This document shows positions 46,645 through 54,714 of a stretch of DNA of 64,000 bases, one piece after another. The DNA is from Clostridia bacterium (GTDB lineage: Bacteria > Bacillota > Clostridia > Oscillospirales > Acutalibacteraceae), in contig JAFTZU010000085.1 in NCBI GenBank assembly GCA_017461005.1, positions 1-64,000 on the forward strand, written 5' to 3'. Each line of letters begins with the position of its first letter. Within the stretch, counting starts at the first letter, position 1. A model generated the notes under the pieces. The model searched no databases. It saw only the letters and a program-made list of their open reading frames with translations, and was not told where the DNA came from. A program made the position numbers and the translations under genes.

Positions 46645-46962
46645 ATGGACAAGTCCTTTGTGCAAAAACGAATGATGGAATATGCGAAGCAGTCCTCGAA
46701 GTCGATGGCGGAGATCAGCGCCAAGATGGGACATCGCACCAATTACATCAGTGGCGTCGGGAACGGCCGCTTCGAGCCAAAGCTCGAGGAGGTCCTGTAC
46801 TTCTGCGAGCTTCTTGACATCACGCCCGCGGACTTTTTCCGGGAACAGGAACTGACCCTCGACCAGCAGGAACTCTGCGCCATGGTCCGCAAGGCGAAAC
46901 CCAGTCATGTCCGGCTCCTCATCGAAGTCCTGAAAGAACTCCAGAAACCGTTCCGCAAATGA
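46645..46962 (+). CDS. XRE-family HTH regulator
   Basis: A 105-residue regulator. The HTH spans residues about 8-60 (KRMMEYAKQSSKSMAEISAKMGHRTNYISGVGNGR, then EEVLYFCELLDITPADFF). A short C-terminal helical segment (QQELCAMVRKAKPSHVRLLIEVLKELQ) may mediate dimerisation. The ATG at 46645 is preferred because GGAG lies 10 nt upstream; a TTG at 46639 is too close. Three copies of an ATCTTCTGnCAGAAGAT palindrome fill the 200 bp before it, so autoregulation is likely. Other targets are unknown. Confidence 0.88.
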   Translation: MDKSFVQKRMMEYAKQSSKSMAEISAKMGHRTNYISGVGNGRFEPKLEEVLYFCELLDITPADFFREQELTLDQQELCAMVRKAKPSHVRLLIEVLKELQKPFRK

Positions 46963-46978
46963 ATATCATCAAACCATA

Positions 46979-47010
46979 AGAGGCTTCTCTTCAGAGAAGC
47001 CTCTCTTTTT
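46979..47010. terminator. Terminator between the XRE regulator and hemW
   Basis: A perfect 11-bp stem AGAGGCTTCTC/GAGAAGCCTCT with a TTCA loop is followed by CTTTTTATT on the plus strand. Confidence 0.9.
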
Positions 47011-47033
47011 ATTGTTCGGTTGGCGATGTACGG

Positions 47034-48104
47034 TCACAGCAGTTCCGCGATGACCGTGTTGGACACGAGAAAACCCTCCTTCGTCAGGCGGACGAAGTCG
47101 TCCCCCACTTCCACGAAGGGCTTCAAAAGGGGCTGTGAAGCCTTCTCCCGCAGTTCCGGCGGGATCTCGCCCCGGTATCCTTCCGTCAGGCGAAGCGCCA
47201 GCATGAGCCGCTCCTCGAAGCTGCCGCCGGGGCCGTCCGGGACGACCGGGTCACCGGCGACGAAGGCTTCCCAGTCCGGTTTGCGGTAGAACCGCTCTCC
47301 GCGGAAATAGGAGTGAGCGGACGGGCCGAAGCCCAGGTACTCTTCACAGTGCCAGTACTTGAGGTTGTGCCGGCTCTCGAAGCCCGGGCGGGCGAAGTTC
47401 GAGATCTCATACTGTTTGAGACCGGCGGCCTCCAGGGTCTCGATGGTCTGCAGGTACATGTCCCCCACCAGGTCTTCGCCGGGCAGGTCCAGGGTGTCCG
47501 CCCGTTTCCAGAAGACGGTCCCCTCTTCGAGTTTCAGCATGTAGGCGCTCACATGGGGCACGCCGCTGTCGACGAGGAACCGCAGGGTCTCCCCGAGGCT
47601 CTGCAGAGTCTGTCCGGGGACCCCCAGCATGACATCCAGCGTGAGGTTGTCGATCCCGCAGGTCCGGGCGATGCGCAATGCCTCCTCCACCCGCTTCCGG
47701 TCGGAGGTCCGGCCGAGTTTCCGGCGCTCCGCGTCCACAGCGGACTGCATGCCGAGGGACACTCGGTTCACACCGGCCTCCGCCGCGGCGGGCAGGAAGT
47801 GCTCGAGGTCGGAAGACGGGTTGCACTCCACAGTGATCTCTGCGTCCGGTGTCACGGTGAAACAGTCCCGGACCGTACCGAGAAGGTCGGTGAACACATC
47901 GCCGGGCAGCACAGAAGGAGTGCCGCCTCCGAAGTAGACGGAGTCGGCACGGATGGTCTTGTCACGGGTGTCCCGCAATTCGGTTTTCATCGTTTCCGCA
48001 TACACGGTCCGTGCATCGCCCACAGGCCTCTGTGTGAAGAAGTCGCAGTAGGGACAGCGGGTGGCACAGAACGGGACATGCAGGTACAGTCCGATGGGGT
48101 CCAA
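47034..48104 (-). CDS. hemW: HemW-like radical SAM protein
   Basis: A 356-residue radical SAM protein. The cluster motif is CATRCPYCDFF, followed by YFGGGTPSVLP, NRVSLGMQSA and the DVMLGVPGQTLQSL segment. The C-terminal HemW domain has YEISNFARPGFESRHNLKYW. Earlier annotated as oxygen-independent coproporphyrinogen oxidase, HemW is now viewed as a heme chaperone. The Cys needed for coproporphyrinogen oxidase activity upstream of the cluster is absent. The start is TTG at 48104 with GAGG upstream. It follows lepA by 15 bp, a common arrangement. Confidence 0.93.
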   Translation of the reverse strand: MDPIGLYLHVPFCATRCPYCDFFTQRPVGDARTVYAETMKTELRDTRDKTIRADSVYFGGGTPSVLPGDVFTDLLGTVRDCFTVTPDAEITVECNPSSDLEHFLPAAAEAGVNRVSLGMQSAVDAERRKLGRTSDRKRVEEALRIARTCGIDNLTLDVMLGVPGQTLQSLGETLRFLVDSGVPHVSAYMLKLEEGTVFWKRADTLDLPGEDLVGDMYLQTIETLEAAGLKQYEISNFARPGFESRHNLKYWHCEEYLGFGPSAHSYFRGERFYRKPDWEAFVAGDPVVPDGPGGSFEERLMLALRLTEGYRGEIPPELREKASQPLLKPFVEVGDDFVRLTKEGFLVSNTVIAELL

Positions 48105-48119
48105 ATGCAGTTTCCTCTC

Positions 48120-49928
48120 TTATTCGTCCAGCTTCAGGACGGCCATGAAGGCTTCCTGCGGCACTTCGACGGAGCCGAACTGACGCATGCGCTTCTTGCC
48201 TTCCTTCTGCTTTTCGAGCAGTTTCTTCTTTCGGGTGATGTCGCCGCCGTAACACTTGGCAAGGACGTCTTTCCGCAGAGCCTTGACGGTCTCCCGGGCA
48301 ATGACCTTGCCGCCGATGGCGATCTGGATGGGGATCTCGAACAGCGTTCTCGGGATGTGTTCCTTGAGCTTTTCGGCGATCTTCCGGGCACGACCGTAGG
48401 CCTTGTCCTGATGGACGATCCAGGACAGCGCGTCGATTTGCTCGCCGTTCAGGAGCACGTCCAGTTTGACGAGTTCGGAGGCCCGGTAGCCCAGGATCTC
48501 ATAGTCCAGGGAGGCATACCCTCTGGTGCGGGACTTGAGGGCGTCGAAGAAGTCGTAGATGATCTCGTTGAGCGGCAGTTCGTAATGGATGTCCACCCGG
48601 TCTTCGGCGAGGTACTGCATGTCCTTGAACACGCCGCGGCGCTCCTGGCACAGGTCCATGATGGCACCGACATAGTCGGGCGGCGAAAAAATGTGGGCGT
48701 TCGCGATCGGTTCCTCGCAAAAATCGATATCGGCGGGGTCCGGGTAGTTGCTGGGGTTGTCGATGTTCAAGACTTCGCCGTCGGACATATGGATCTTATA
48801 GATGACGCTGGGGACTGTGGTGACGAGGTCAAGGTTGTATTCCCGTTCGAGCCGCTCCTGGATGATCTCCAGGTGCAGAAGGCCGAGGAACCCGCAGCGG
48901 AAGCCGAAGCCGAGGGCTCCGGAGGTCTCCGGTTCGAAGGTCAGAGACGCGTCGTTGAGCTGCAGTTTTTCGAGCGCTTCTTTCAGGTTTTCATAGTCGG
49001 CGCCGTCGGCCGGGTACACACCGCAGAACACCATCGGGTTGACCTTGCGGTATCCGGGCAGCGGTTCGGCGGCGGGACGGGTGGCCAGGGTGACCGTGTC
49101 ACCGACCCGGGCTTCGGAGACCGTCTTGATGGAGGCCGTGATGTAGCCGACTTCGCCGGCACGAAGACACTTGGCAGGCTCCAGGGAACGGGCCCGCATG
49201 AAGCCGGTCTCCACGACGGTGAACTCCGCTCCGGTGGCCATCATGCGCATGGTGTCGCCGGGTTTGATGGTGCCCTCCATGAGGCGGACGTAGACGATGA
49301 CGCCGCGGTAGGAGTCGTAGACCGAGTCAAAAATGAGGGCGCGCAGCGGGGCGTCCGGGTCTCCGGTGGGAGCCGGGACCATGTGGACGATCTCCTCGAG
49401 GACCTGTTCGACGTTCTCGCCGGTCTTGGCGGAGATCCGCGGTGCCTCTTCACAGGGCAGGCCGATGACCTCTTCGACTTCCGCGCTGACCCGGTCGGGG
49501 TCGGCGGCCGGCAGGTCGATCTTGTTGATGACCGGGCAGATCTCGAGGTCGTGGTCGAGGGCCAGGTACGTGTTGCCGAGGGTCTGTGCCTCGATGCCCT
49601 GGGTGGCATCGACGACGAGGACCGCGCCTTCACAGGCGGCAAGGGACCGCGAGACTTCGTAGTTGAAGTCGACGTGACCGGGGGTGTCGATGAGGTTCAG
49701 GTCATAGACCTCCCCGTCCTTCGCCTTGTACTCGAGCTTGACGGCCCGGGCCTTGATGGTGATCCCGCGTTCTCTCTCGATGTCCATGTTGTCGAGGAGC
49801 TGCTCCTCCATCTCCCGTTTGGAGACGGACTCGGTCAGCTCCAGCATACGGTCGGCCAGGGTGGATTTTCCGTGGTCGATGTGGGCAATGATTGAGAAAT
49901 TGCGGATGTTGTTTCTGTAGTCTGACAT
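48120..49928 (-). CDS. lepA: Elongation factor 4
   Basis: A 602-residue translational GTPase LepA/EF4. G motifs are [31 protein letters not shown] and [10 protein letters not shown]. The C-terminal LepA-specific domain ends near [25 protein letters not shown]. The factor acts on ribosomes and in ribosome assembly under stress. It precedes hemW and follows a small coupled ORF by 18 bp. Confidence 0.97.
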   Translation of the reverse strand: MSDYRNNIRNFSIIAHIDHGKSTLADRMLELTESVSKREMEEQLLDNMDIERERGITIKARAVKLEYKAKDGEVYDLNLIDTPGHVDFNYEVSRSLAACEGAVLVVDATQGIEAQTLGNTYLALDHDLEICPVINKIDLPAADPDRVSAEVEEVIGLPCEEAPRISAKTGENVEQVLEEIVHMVPAPTGDPDAPLRALIFDSVYDSYRGVIVYVRLMEGTIKPGDTMRMMATGAEFTVVETGFMRARSLEPAKCLRAGEVGYITASIKTVSEARVGDTVTLATRPAAEPLPGYRKVNPMVFCGVYPADGADYENLKEALEKLQLNDASLTFEPETSGALGFGFRCGFLGLLHLEIIQERLEREYNLDLVTTVPSVIYKIHMSDGEVLNIDNPSNYPDPADIDFCEEPIANAHIFSPPDYVGAIMDLCQERRGVFKDMQYLAEDRVDIHYELPLNEIIYDFFDALKSRTRGYASLDYEILGYRASELVKLDVLLNGEQIDALSWIVHQDKAYGRARKIAEKLKEHIPRTLFEIPIQIAIGGKVIARETVKALRKDVLAKCYGGDITRKKKLLEKQKEGKKRMRQFGSVEVPQEAFMAVLKLDE

Positions 49929-49946
49929 TCTGGTTCCTTTGGCGAT

Positions 49947-50219
49947 TTACTTCTGTGTTTCGTCATACTGTGCCGAGAGCCATGCCTCCGCCGCGTCGAT
50001 GCCGTCGTTGGAGTAATCGAACTCCTGACAGGTCACACGACCGGCCTCCAGCTCCACTTCGTAGCAGTTGTCAAAGTAGCAGGCGGCGACCAGTACGGTA
50101 TCGACGTCATCTCTCTTCTCGGGGAAGAATTTGTAACGGAACCGTCCCTGGCTTCCGGAGTACGTGTTGTTCTGGCACATGTAATCGAACCGGGGCAGCG
50201 AAATGTTCAGCTTGCTCAC
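49947..50219 (-). CDS. Small hypothetical protein coupled to the acyl-CoA ligase gene
   Basis: A 90-residue protein I do not recognise. It begins SKLNISLPRFDYMCQNNTYS, is rich in Tyr, Asp and Phe, and has four Cys, none in a clear metal motif. The GTG start overlaps the acyl-CoA ligase stop by 4 nt (GTGA), so translation is coupled. No signal peptide or membrane helix is seen. The coupling argues that it is real and made in step with the ligase. Confidence 0.72.
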   Translation of the reverse strand: MSKLNISLPRFDYMCQNNTYSGSQGRFRYKFFPEKRDDVDTVLVAACYFDNCYEVELEAGRVTCQEFDYSNDGIDAAEAWLSAQYDETQK

Positions 50220-52261
50220 TGCTGGTCCTCCTTGTTTTCGGTAGTTTCTTCGGTGGGCGTCTCGACTGTTTCGGCAGCAACGTCTTCCGCGGGTGCTTTT
50301 TCCGTGACGGCGGCTTCGTCTGTTTCCGCAGCCTTCTTGTCCTCCGCCTCTTCCTTGGCAGCCGCCAGAGACTCTTTGACCGCTTCATAGGCAGTCCCGG
50401 CCGCCTCGACGGTCTTTTCCACGGTCTCCTTGACCGCTTCGACCGCGACGCCGATGGCCTTTTCGGCCTGCTGGGTCAGGGTCTCCCTGGCCGGGACGTC
50501 TCCGGTGGTCTCTTCCACGTTATCGTCCATGTTGGCGTACCGTTTGACCTTCTGGGTCGTGGTCTTGATGAATTCGGTGTTCCGGATGCTGACCGCGCGG
50601 ATCTTCTTGTAGCTCGGGAACTTCGTGTTGATGTCCTTGACGATGTCGGAGATGTAGGCGAAGACGTCTTCGGCTGTCAGGTCGGGGTTCTGGAGCGCTT
50701 CCTTGATGGCGTTGACATCGGGGAAGATCTTTGCCTCGACGACCGTGTCGTCCTCCTCTTCCTTCTCGGTGCCGACGACCATGGACTCAAGGATGAAGGG
50801 GTTGCCGTTCAGAGCGTCTTCCAGCTCTTCCGGATAGATGTTCTTGCCGTTCTTCGTGACGATGACGTTCTTTTTCCGGCCGGTCAGGCGGATGTTGCCC
50901 TTGTCATCGACATTGGCAAGGTCGCCGGTGTGGAGCCAGCCGTCCTCGTCGAGGACTTCGCGGGTGGCTTCCTCATTTTTGTAATAACCGAGCATGACGT
51001 TCGGGCCCTTGACGAGCAGTTCGCCGATGCCCTCATCGTTCACGTCGTCCAGTTTGACTTCGACGCCGGGGATGGGCATGCCGACCGTGTCGAGGGTCGT
51101 GTGGCCGTCATAGTTGCAGGAGACCAGCGGAGCACACTCCGTGAGGCCGTAGCCGAGGTAGGACTCGACGCCGAAGGTCTCGAAGTTTTTGACGACATCC
51201 GGGTTGATGGCGGCGGCGCCGATGATGAAGAGGCGCAGACGGCCGCCAAGGTTCTTCAGAACGAGGCTGAAGACCTTCCGGGACAGGTCGATGCCGAACT
51301 TGTCGTTGGCATAGTTGACGAGCTTTCCGCCGTACTTGAACAGCATCTGACCCGGTTTGGACTCATCGAGGGTCTCGACGATCTTGTCGTGCATCTTTTC
51401 GACCAGAAGCGGGACCGTGAAGATGACGGTCGGCTTGACTTCCTGCATGTCGCGGGTCAGACGCAGAAGGCTCGTCGGGAACGCGTTGCAGCAGCCGTTG
51501 TAGACGACCGCCAGGAACCCGAGGGAGCACTCGAAGGTGTGGTGCATGGGCAGGACCGCGAACATCTGGTCCCCGGGGCCGATGTTGGCGATGGAGCTGT
51601 TCGACATGACGACGAAGCAGATGTTCTTCTGGGACAGCATGACGCCCTTGGCTCTTCCGGACGTACCGGAGGTATAGATGAGGACGCTCATGACTTCGGG
51701 GTCGATGGGCGCCACGAGGTAATCGAGGTAGGCCTGGTCGCGGGATTCTTTCAGCGCGCGGCCCTCTTCGAAGACGTCTTCATAGGAGAGCATGCCGTGG
51801 GCCGGTCTCGGCTCGTTCATGACGATGATCTCGATGTCTTCGGGAAGCTGGCTCATCTGGGCGGCGAATTTCCGCAACGACTTCTTGTCGATGATGAGCA
51901 GACTCGACTCCGACTCCTCGAGGATGGTCTTCACATCGTCGAAGGGCAGTTCCTTGTCGATGGGCACGAGCACGCCGAGACCGCAGGTGACGGCAAAGTA
52001 GACGGTCGCCCACTTGTAGGAGTTCGGGCCCATGAGGGCGATGTGCTTGCCGTGGTATCCCTTGGCCCAGAGAGCGGTGCCGAGGGAACGGACGTCCTCT
52101 CTGTATTTCGTGTAGTTGATGGTCGTGTAAGAGCCGTCTTTGTTTCTCAGTTTGAACGCAGGCTCATTGGCGAAGAGCGTGGCGCTCTGGTCGAGCATAT
52201 CGCGGAAATCCTCGATGTGACGGACACGGTAAAGCTGGGAAGATGATTTCATTTCGGACAT
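50216..52261 (-). CDS. Long-chain acyl-CoA synthetase (AMP-binding) with charged C-terminal tail
   Basis: A 681-residue AMP-forming ligase that activates fatty acids. The P-loop is LIYTSGTSGRAKGVMLS, the A5 region YGLTECAPLVSCN, the hinge HTGDLANVDDKGNIRLTGRKKNVIV and the catalytic lysine region NGKNIYPEELEDAL. From about residue 581 a 101-residue tail replaces the usual end. It begins with an amphipathic, Ala/Val/Glu/Lys-rich helix (KAIGVAVEAVKETVEKTVEA) and ends in disordered acidic sequence. The tail may bind membrane; that is inference. It lies between the L,D-transpeptidase gene and the small coupled ORF. Confidence 0.92.
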   Translation of the reverse strand: MSEMKSSSQLYRVRHIEDFRDMLDQSATLFANEPAFKLRNKDGSYTTINYTKYREDVRSLGTALWAKGYHGKHIALMGPNSYKWATVYFAVTCGLGVLVPIDKELPFDDVKTILEESESSLLIIDKKSLRKFAAQMSQLPEDIEIIVMNEPRPAHGMLSYEDVFEEGRALKESRDQAYLDYLVAPIDPEVMSVLIYTSGTSGRAKGVMLSQKNICFVVMSNSSIANIGPGDQMFAVLPMHHTFECSLGFLAVVYNGCCNAFPTSLLRLTRDMQEVKPTVIFTVPLLVEKMHDKIVETLDESKPGQMLFKYGGKLVNYANDKFGIDLSRKVFSLVLKNLGGRLRLFIIGAAAINPDVVKNFETFGVESYLGYGLTECAPLVSCNYDGHTTLDTVGMPIPGVEVKLDDVNDEGIGELLVKGPNVMLGYYKNEEATREVLDEDGWLHTGDLANVDDKGNIRLTGRKKNVIVTKNGKNIYPEELEDALNGNPFILESMVVGTEKEEEDDTVVEAKIFPDVNAIKEALQNPDLTAEDVFAYISDIVKDINTKFPSYKKIRAVSIRNTEFIKTTTQKVKRYANMDDNVEETTGDVPARETLTQQAEKAIGVAVEAVKETVEKTVEAAGTAYEAVKESLAAAKEEAEDKKAAETDEAAVTEKAPAEDVAAETVETPTEETTENKEDQQ

Positions 52262-52289
52262 CTCCTTTGTGGCGATTTATTTCAAAAGA

Positions 52290-53156
52290 TCAATAGGGAT
52301 TGGAAGGATCGGGGTCGGTGGGGTCCCATCCGCGGTTCGGGTTGCTGTCGCTCGTGTCGATGCGGACCGGAGCCGGTTTGGCGAGGGGCTCCGCAGCCGA
52401 GGAGGCATAGACGCGGATGACCGTGCCGAGGCTGATGTTGTCATAGACCCATTTGACATCCCGGACACACATGCGGACACAGCCGGCGGAGGCATTGCTG
52501 CCCAGTTTGTTGTACTCCGGCCATTCAAGGTCCGAGGGGCTCTGGCTGTAGTACGGGACGGAGTGGAACCAGTAGTGTTCCTTGAACTTCGTGCAGTACT
52601 GTCCGTAGGTGCCGTCGATGAGGTACAGCCAGCGCTGTTTCGTCAGAGCGGTGTACTGTCCGGACGGGGTCTCGTGACCGGCGCGGCCGCAGGAGCAGGC
52701 CATCGCCTTCACAGGCGTCGTGTAGTTGCCGGAGGCGTCCTTCGCATAGACGATGACGATGTTCTGTGACGTGTTGACGGCGACACAGTACGCGTGCGAA
52801 TTCTTATAGTCCTGCGAGACCTGGAACAGACCGGAGGTCATGGTGGTGGCCGCCGTCGTGTCTTTCGACGTGGTACCGGTGGTGGCTGCCACCGTCGTGT
52901 TCGGGTCCGCTTTTTCGGTCGTTTTCGCGGAGGTCTTCGCGGAGGTCTTCGTGGTCTCCGAGGCGTCTTCCTCGTCGTCTTTCCCGAGGAGGTCCGACAG
53001 GAAGTTTTTGTCCTTCTTGGTCTCCTCTTCAACGGCGACCGCGGTGGCCGCGTCTTCCGCCTTGTCCTTCCGGTGGCAGCCGGTCATACCGAGCATGCAA
53101 CCGAACAGCACGAGGGTCATCAGGAGCGCGACGACACGTTTCATCTTCTGACTCAT
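52290..53156 (-). CDS. L,D-transpeptidase lipoprotein
   Basis: A 288-residue YkuD-family L,D-transpeptidase. The signal is a lipoprotein type (VALLMTLVLFGCMLGMTGC), followed by about 85 residues of low-complexity Ala/Thr/Lys linker. The catalytic domain has HYWFHSVPYYSQSPSDLEW and the SNASAGCVRMCVRD motif with the nucleophile Cys. These enzymes make 3-3 peptidoglycan cross-links or attach proteins. The start overlaps the murC stop by 4 nt (ATGA). Confidence 0.93.
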   Translation of the reverse strand: MSQKMKRVVALLMTLVLFGCMLGMTGCHRKDKAEDAATAVAVEEETKKDKNFLSDLLGKDDEEDASETTKTSAKTSAKTTEKADPNTTVAATTGTTSKDTTAATTMTSGLFQVSQDYKNSHAYCVAVNTSQNIVIVYAKDASGNYTTPVKAMACSCGRAGHETPSGQYTALTKQRWLYLIDGTYGQYCTKFKEHYWFHSVPYYSQSPSDLEWPEYNKLGSNASAGCVRMCVRDVKWVYDNISLGTVIRVYASSAAEPLAKPAPVRIDTSDSNPNRGWDPTDPDPSNPY

Positions 53157-54562
53157 TCCGTATCGCCTCCCGCCTTGGCGCGGTAGCGCTCGACCATCTG
53201 CTTGGCTTCCTTGTAGATGTCGCCGCAGCCGAGGGTGATGATGAGGTCGCCGGGGACCGCGTGGTCCATGACATAGTCGACGACATCGGCTCTGTTCTCG
53301 AACCAGACACTGCCCGGGATCTTCTCCGCGAGCTGGGAGGTGTAGACGCCATAGGTGTTGACTTCCCGGGAGCCCATGATCTCGGTCATGACCGCGTGGT
53401 CCGGGATCTTCAGCGCTTCGGCGAAGTCGTCCATCAGCATGTAGGTGCGGGAGTACGTGAAGGGCTGGAACACGGCCCAGACCTCATGATACCCCATCGA
53501 CATGACCGCTTCGAGGGTCACCGTCAGTTCGGTGGGATGATGGGCATAGTCGTCGGCGATGGTGATGCCGTCGAACTCCCCGAGGACTTCGAACCGTCTG
53601 CCCGCCCCCTTGAAGTTCGCGATGTACGTCGCGATGTCCGACGCCGCCACGCCGTTCCAGAGGGCCGCGGCGATGACGCCGAGGGCATTCATGACATTGT
53701 GTTTGCCGGGGACGCCCAGCGCCACATGACAGATGAGCTTTCCGGCGTGCATGACGTCGAACTCGGGGAACGCGCCGCGGTTGTAGGTGATGTTCTCGGC
53801 ATAGTAATCCCGCTCCGGCGAGAGGCCGAAGGTCAGGAACGTCTGATCGTCCCGGCGCTCGGCGCGCTCGATCGCCTTGCAGGTGTTCTCATCGTCTCCG
53901 TTGTAGACGACGAGGCTGGTCGTCATGTTGACGAACGTGGTATACGACTTGATCATGTTGTCCATGGTCTTGAAGTATTCCATATGGTCATCATCGACGT
54001 TCAGCAGGACGGTCGTGTCGGGCGAGAGCGTCAGGAAGTGGTCCTGGAACTCGCAGGCCTCCGCGACCATGTACGGGGTGTCCCCCGCTCTGCCGTGGCT
54101 GTCGATGAGGGGCAGGCGTCCGCCGACGACGAGGGTCGGGTCCTTGCCCGCCTCGATCATGATCTGGGACAGCATGGCCGTCGTCGTGGTCTTGCCGTGG
54201 GTGCCGCAGATGCAGATGCAGTCCTCATACATCCGGGAGATGGCACCGAAGAGGTCGGCCCGTTCGAAGCACGGGATGCCGGACGCCTTCGCGGCCACCA
54301 GTTCGGGGTTGTCCTTCAGGATGGCGACGGTATAGACGATGATATCCGGTTTGCAGAGCTCGATGTTCTCCGCCTTCTGGCCGAGGATGATCTCCGCTCC
54401 GAGGGACCGGAGTTTGTCGATATTGTCTCCGGGATTGTTGTCGGAACCGGTCATGTGGTATCCGTTGGCGAGCAGGATCTCTGCCAGCGGGGTCATGCCG
54501 GAACCGCCGATCCCGATGAAATGGACTCGTTTGGCTGTTTTCAAAACGTCATCGATCTTCAA
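53153..54562 (-). CDS. murC: UDP-N-acetylmuramate-L-alanine ligase
   Basis: A 469-residue MurC that adds the first L-alanine to UDP-MurNAc. The N-terminal VHFIGIGGSGMTPLAEIL, ATP site ICGTHGKTTTTAML, central EACEFQDHFL and C-terminal DDYAHHPTELTVTL, FQPFTYSRT are all intact. The start is TTG at 54562 with GGAGG nine nt upstream. The downstream L,D-transpeptidase gene is coupled, so two wall steps are made from one message. The gene diverges from addB. Confidence 0.96.
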   Translation of the reverse strand: MKIDDVLKTAKRVHFIGIGGSGMTPLAEILLANGYHMTGSDNNPGDNIDKLRSLGAEIILGQKAENIELCKPDIIVYTVAILKDNPELVAAKASGIPCFERADLFGAISRMYEDCICICGTHGKTTTTAMLSQIMIEAGKDPTLVVGGRLPLIDSHGRAGDTPYMVAEACEFQDHFLTLSPDTTVLLNVDDDHMEYFKTMDNMIKSYTTFVNMTTSLVVYNGDDENTCKAIERAERRDDQTFLTFGLSPERDYYAENITYNRGAFPEFDVMHAGKLICHVALGVPGKHNVMNALGVIAAALWNGVAASDIATYIANFKGAGRRFEVLGEFDGITIADDYAHHPTELTVTLEAVMSMGYHEVWAVFQPFTYSRTYMLMDDFAEALKIPDHAVMTEIMGSREVNTYGVYTSQLAEKIPGSVWFENRADVVDYVMDHAVPGDLIITLGCGDIYKEAKQMVERYRAKAGGDTE

Positions 54563-54714
54563 GATGGGTTTCCTCCATAAATTGCTAGAATTCCAGTATT
54601 AGATTATATCAAATCTCCTTTAATATTAAAAGGGCTGGTGTCCAATTAATGGAATATGAGGGCCGGTATAATTGTGATAAAATAGGTTCAACGAAACCCT
54701 TCAGGAGGCTTCTT

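Noticed and set aside
47313..49895. Long open frame of 860 codons on the plus strand opposite lepA and hemW
   Set aside because: It crosses two well-recognised genes on the other strand and has low-complexity antisense composition.
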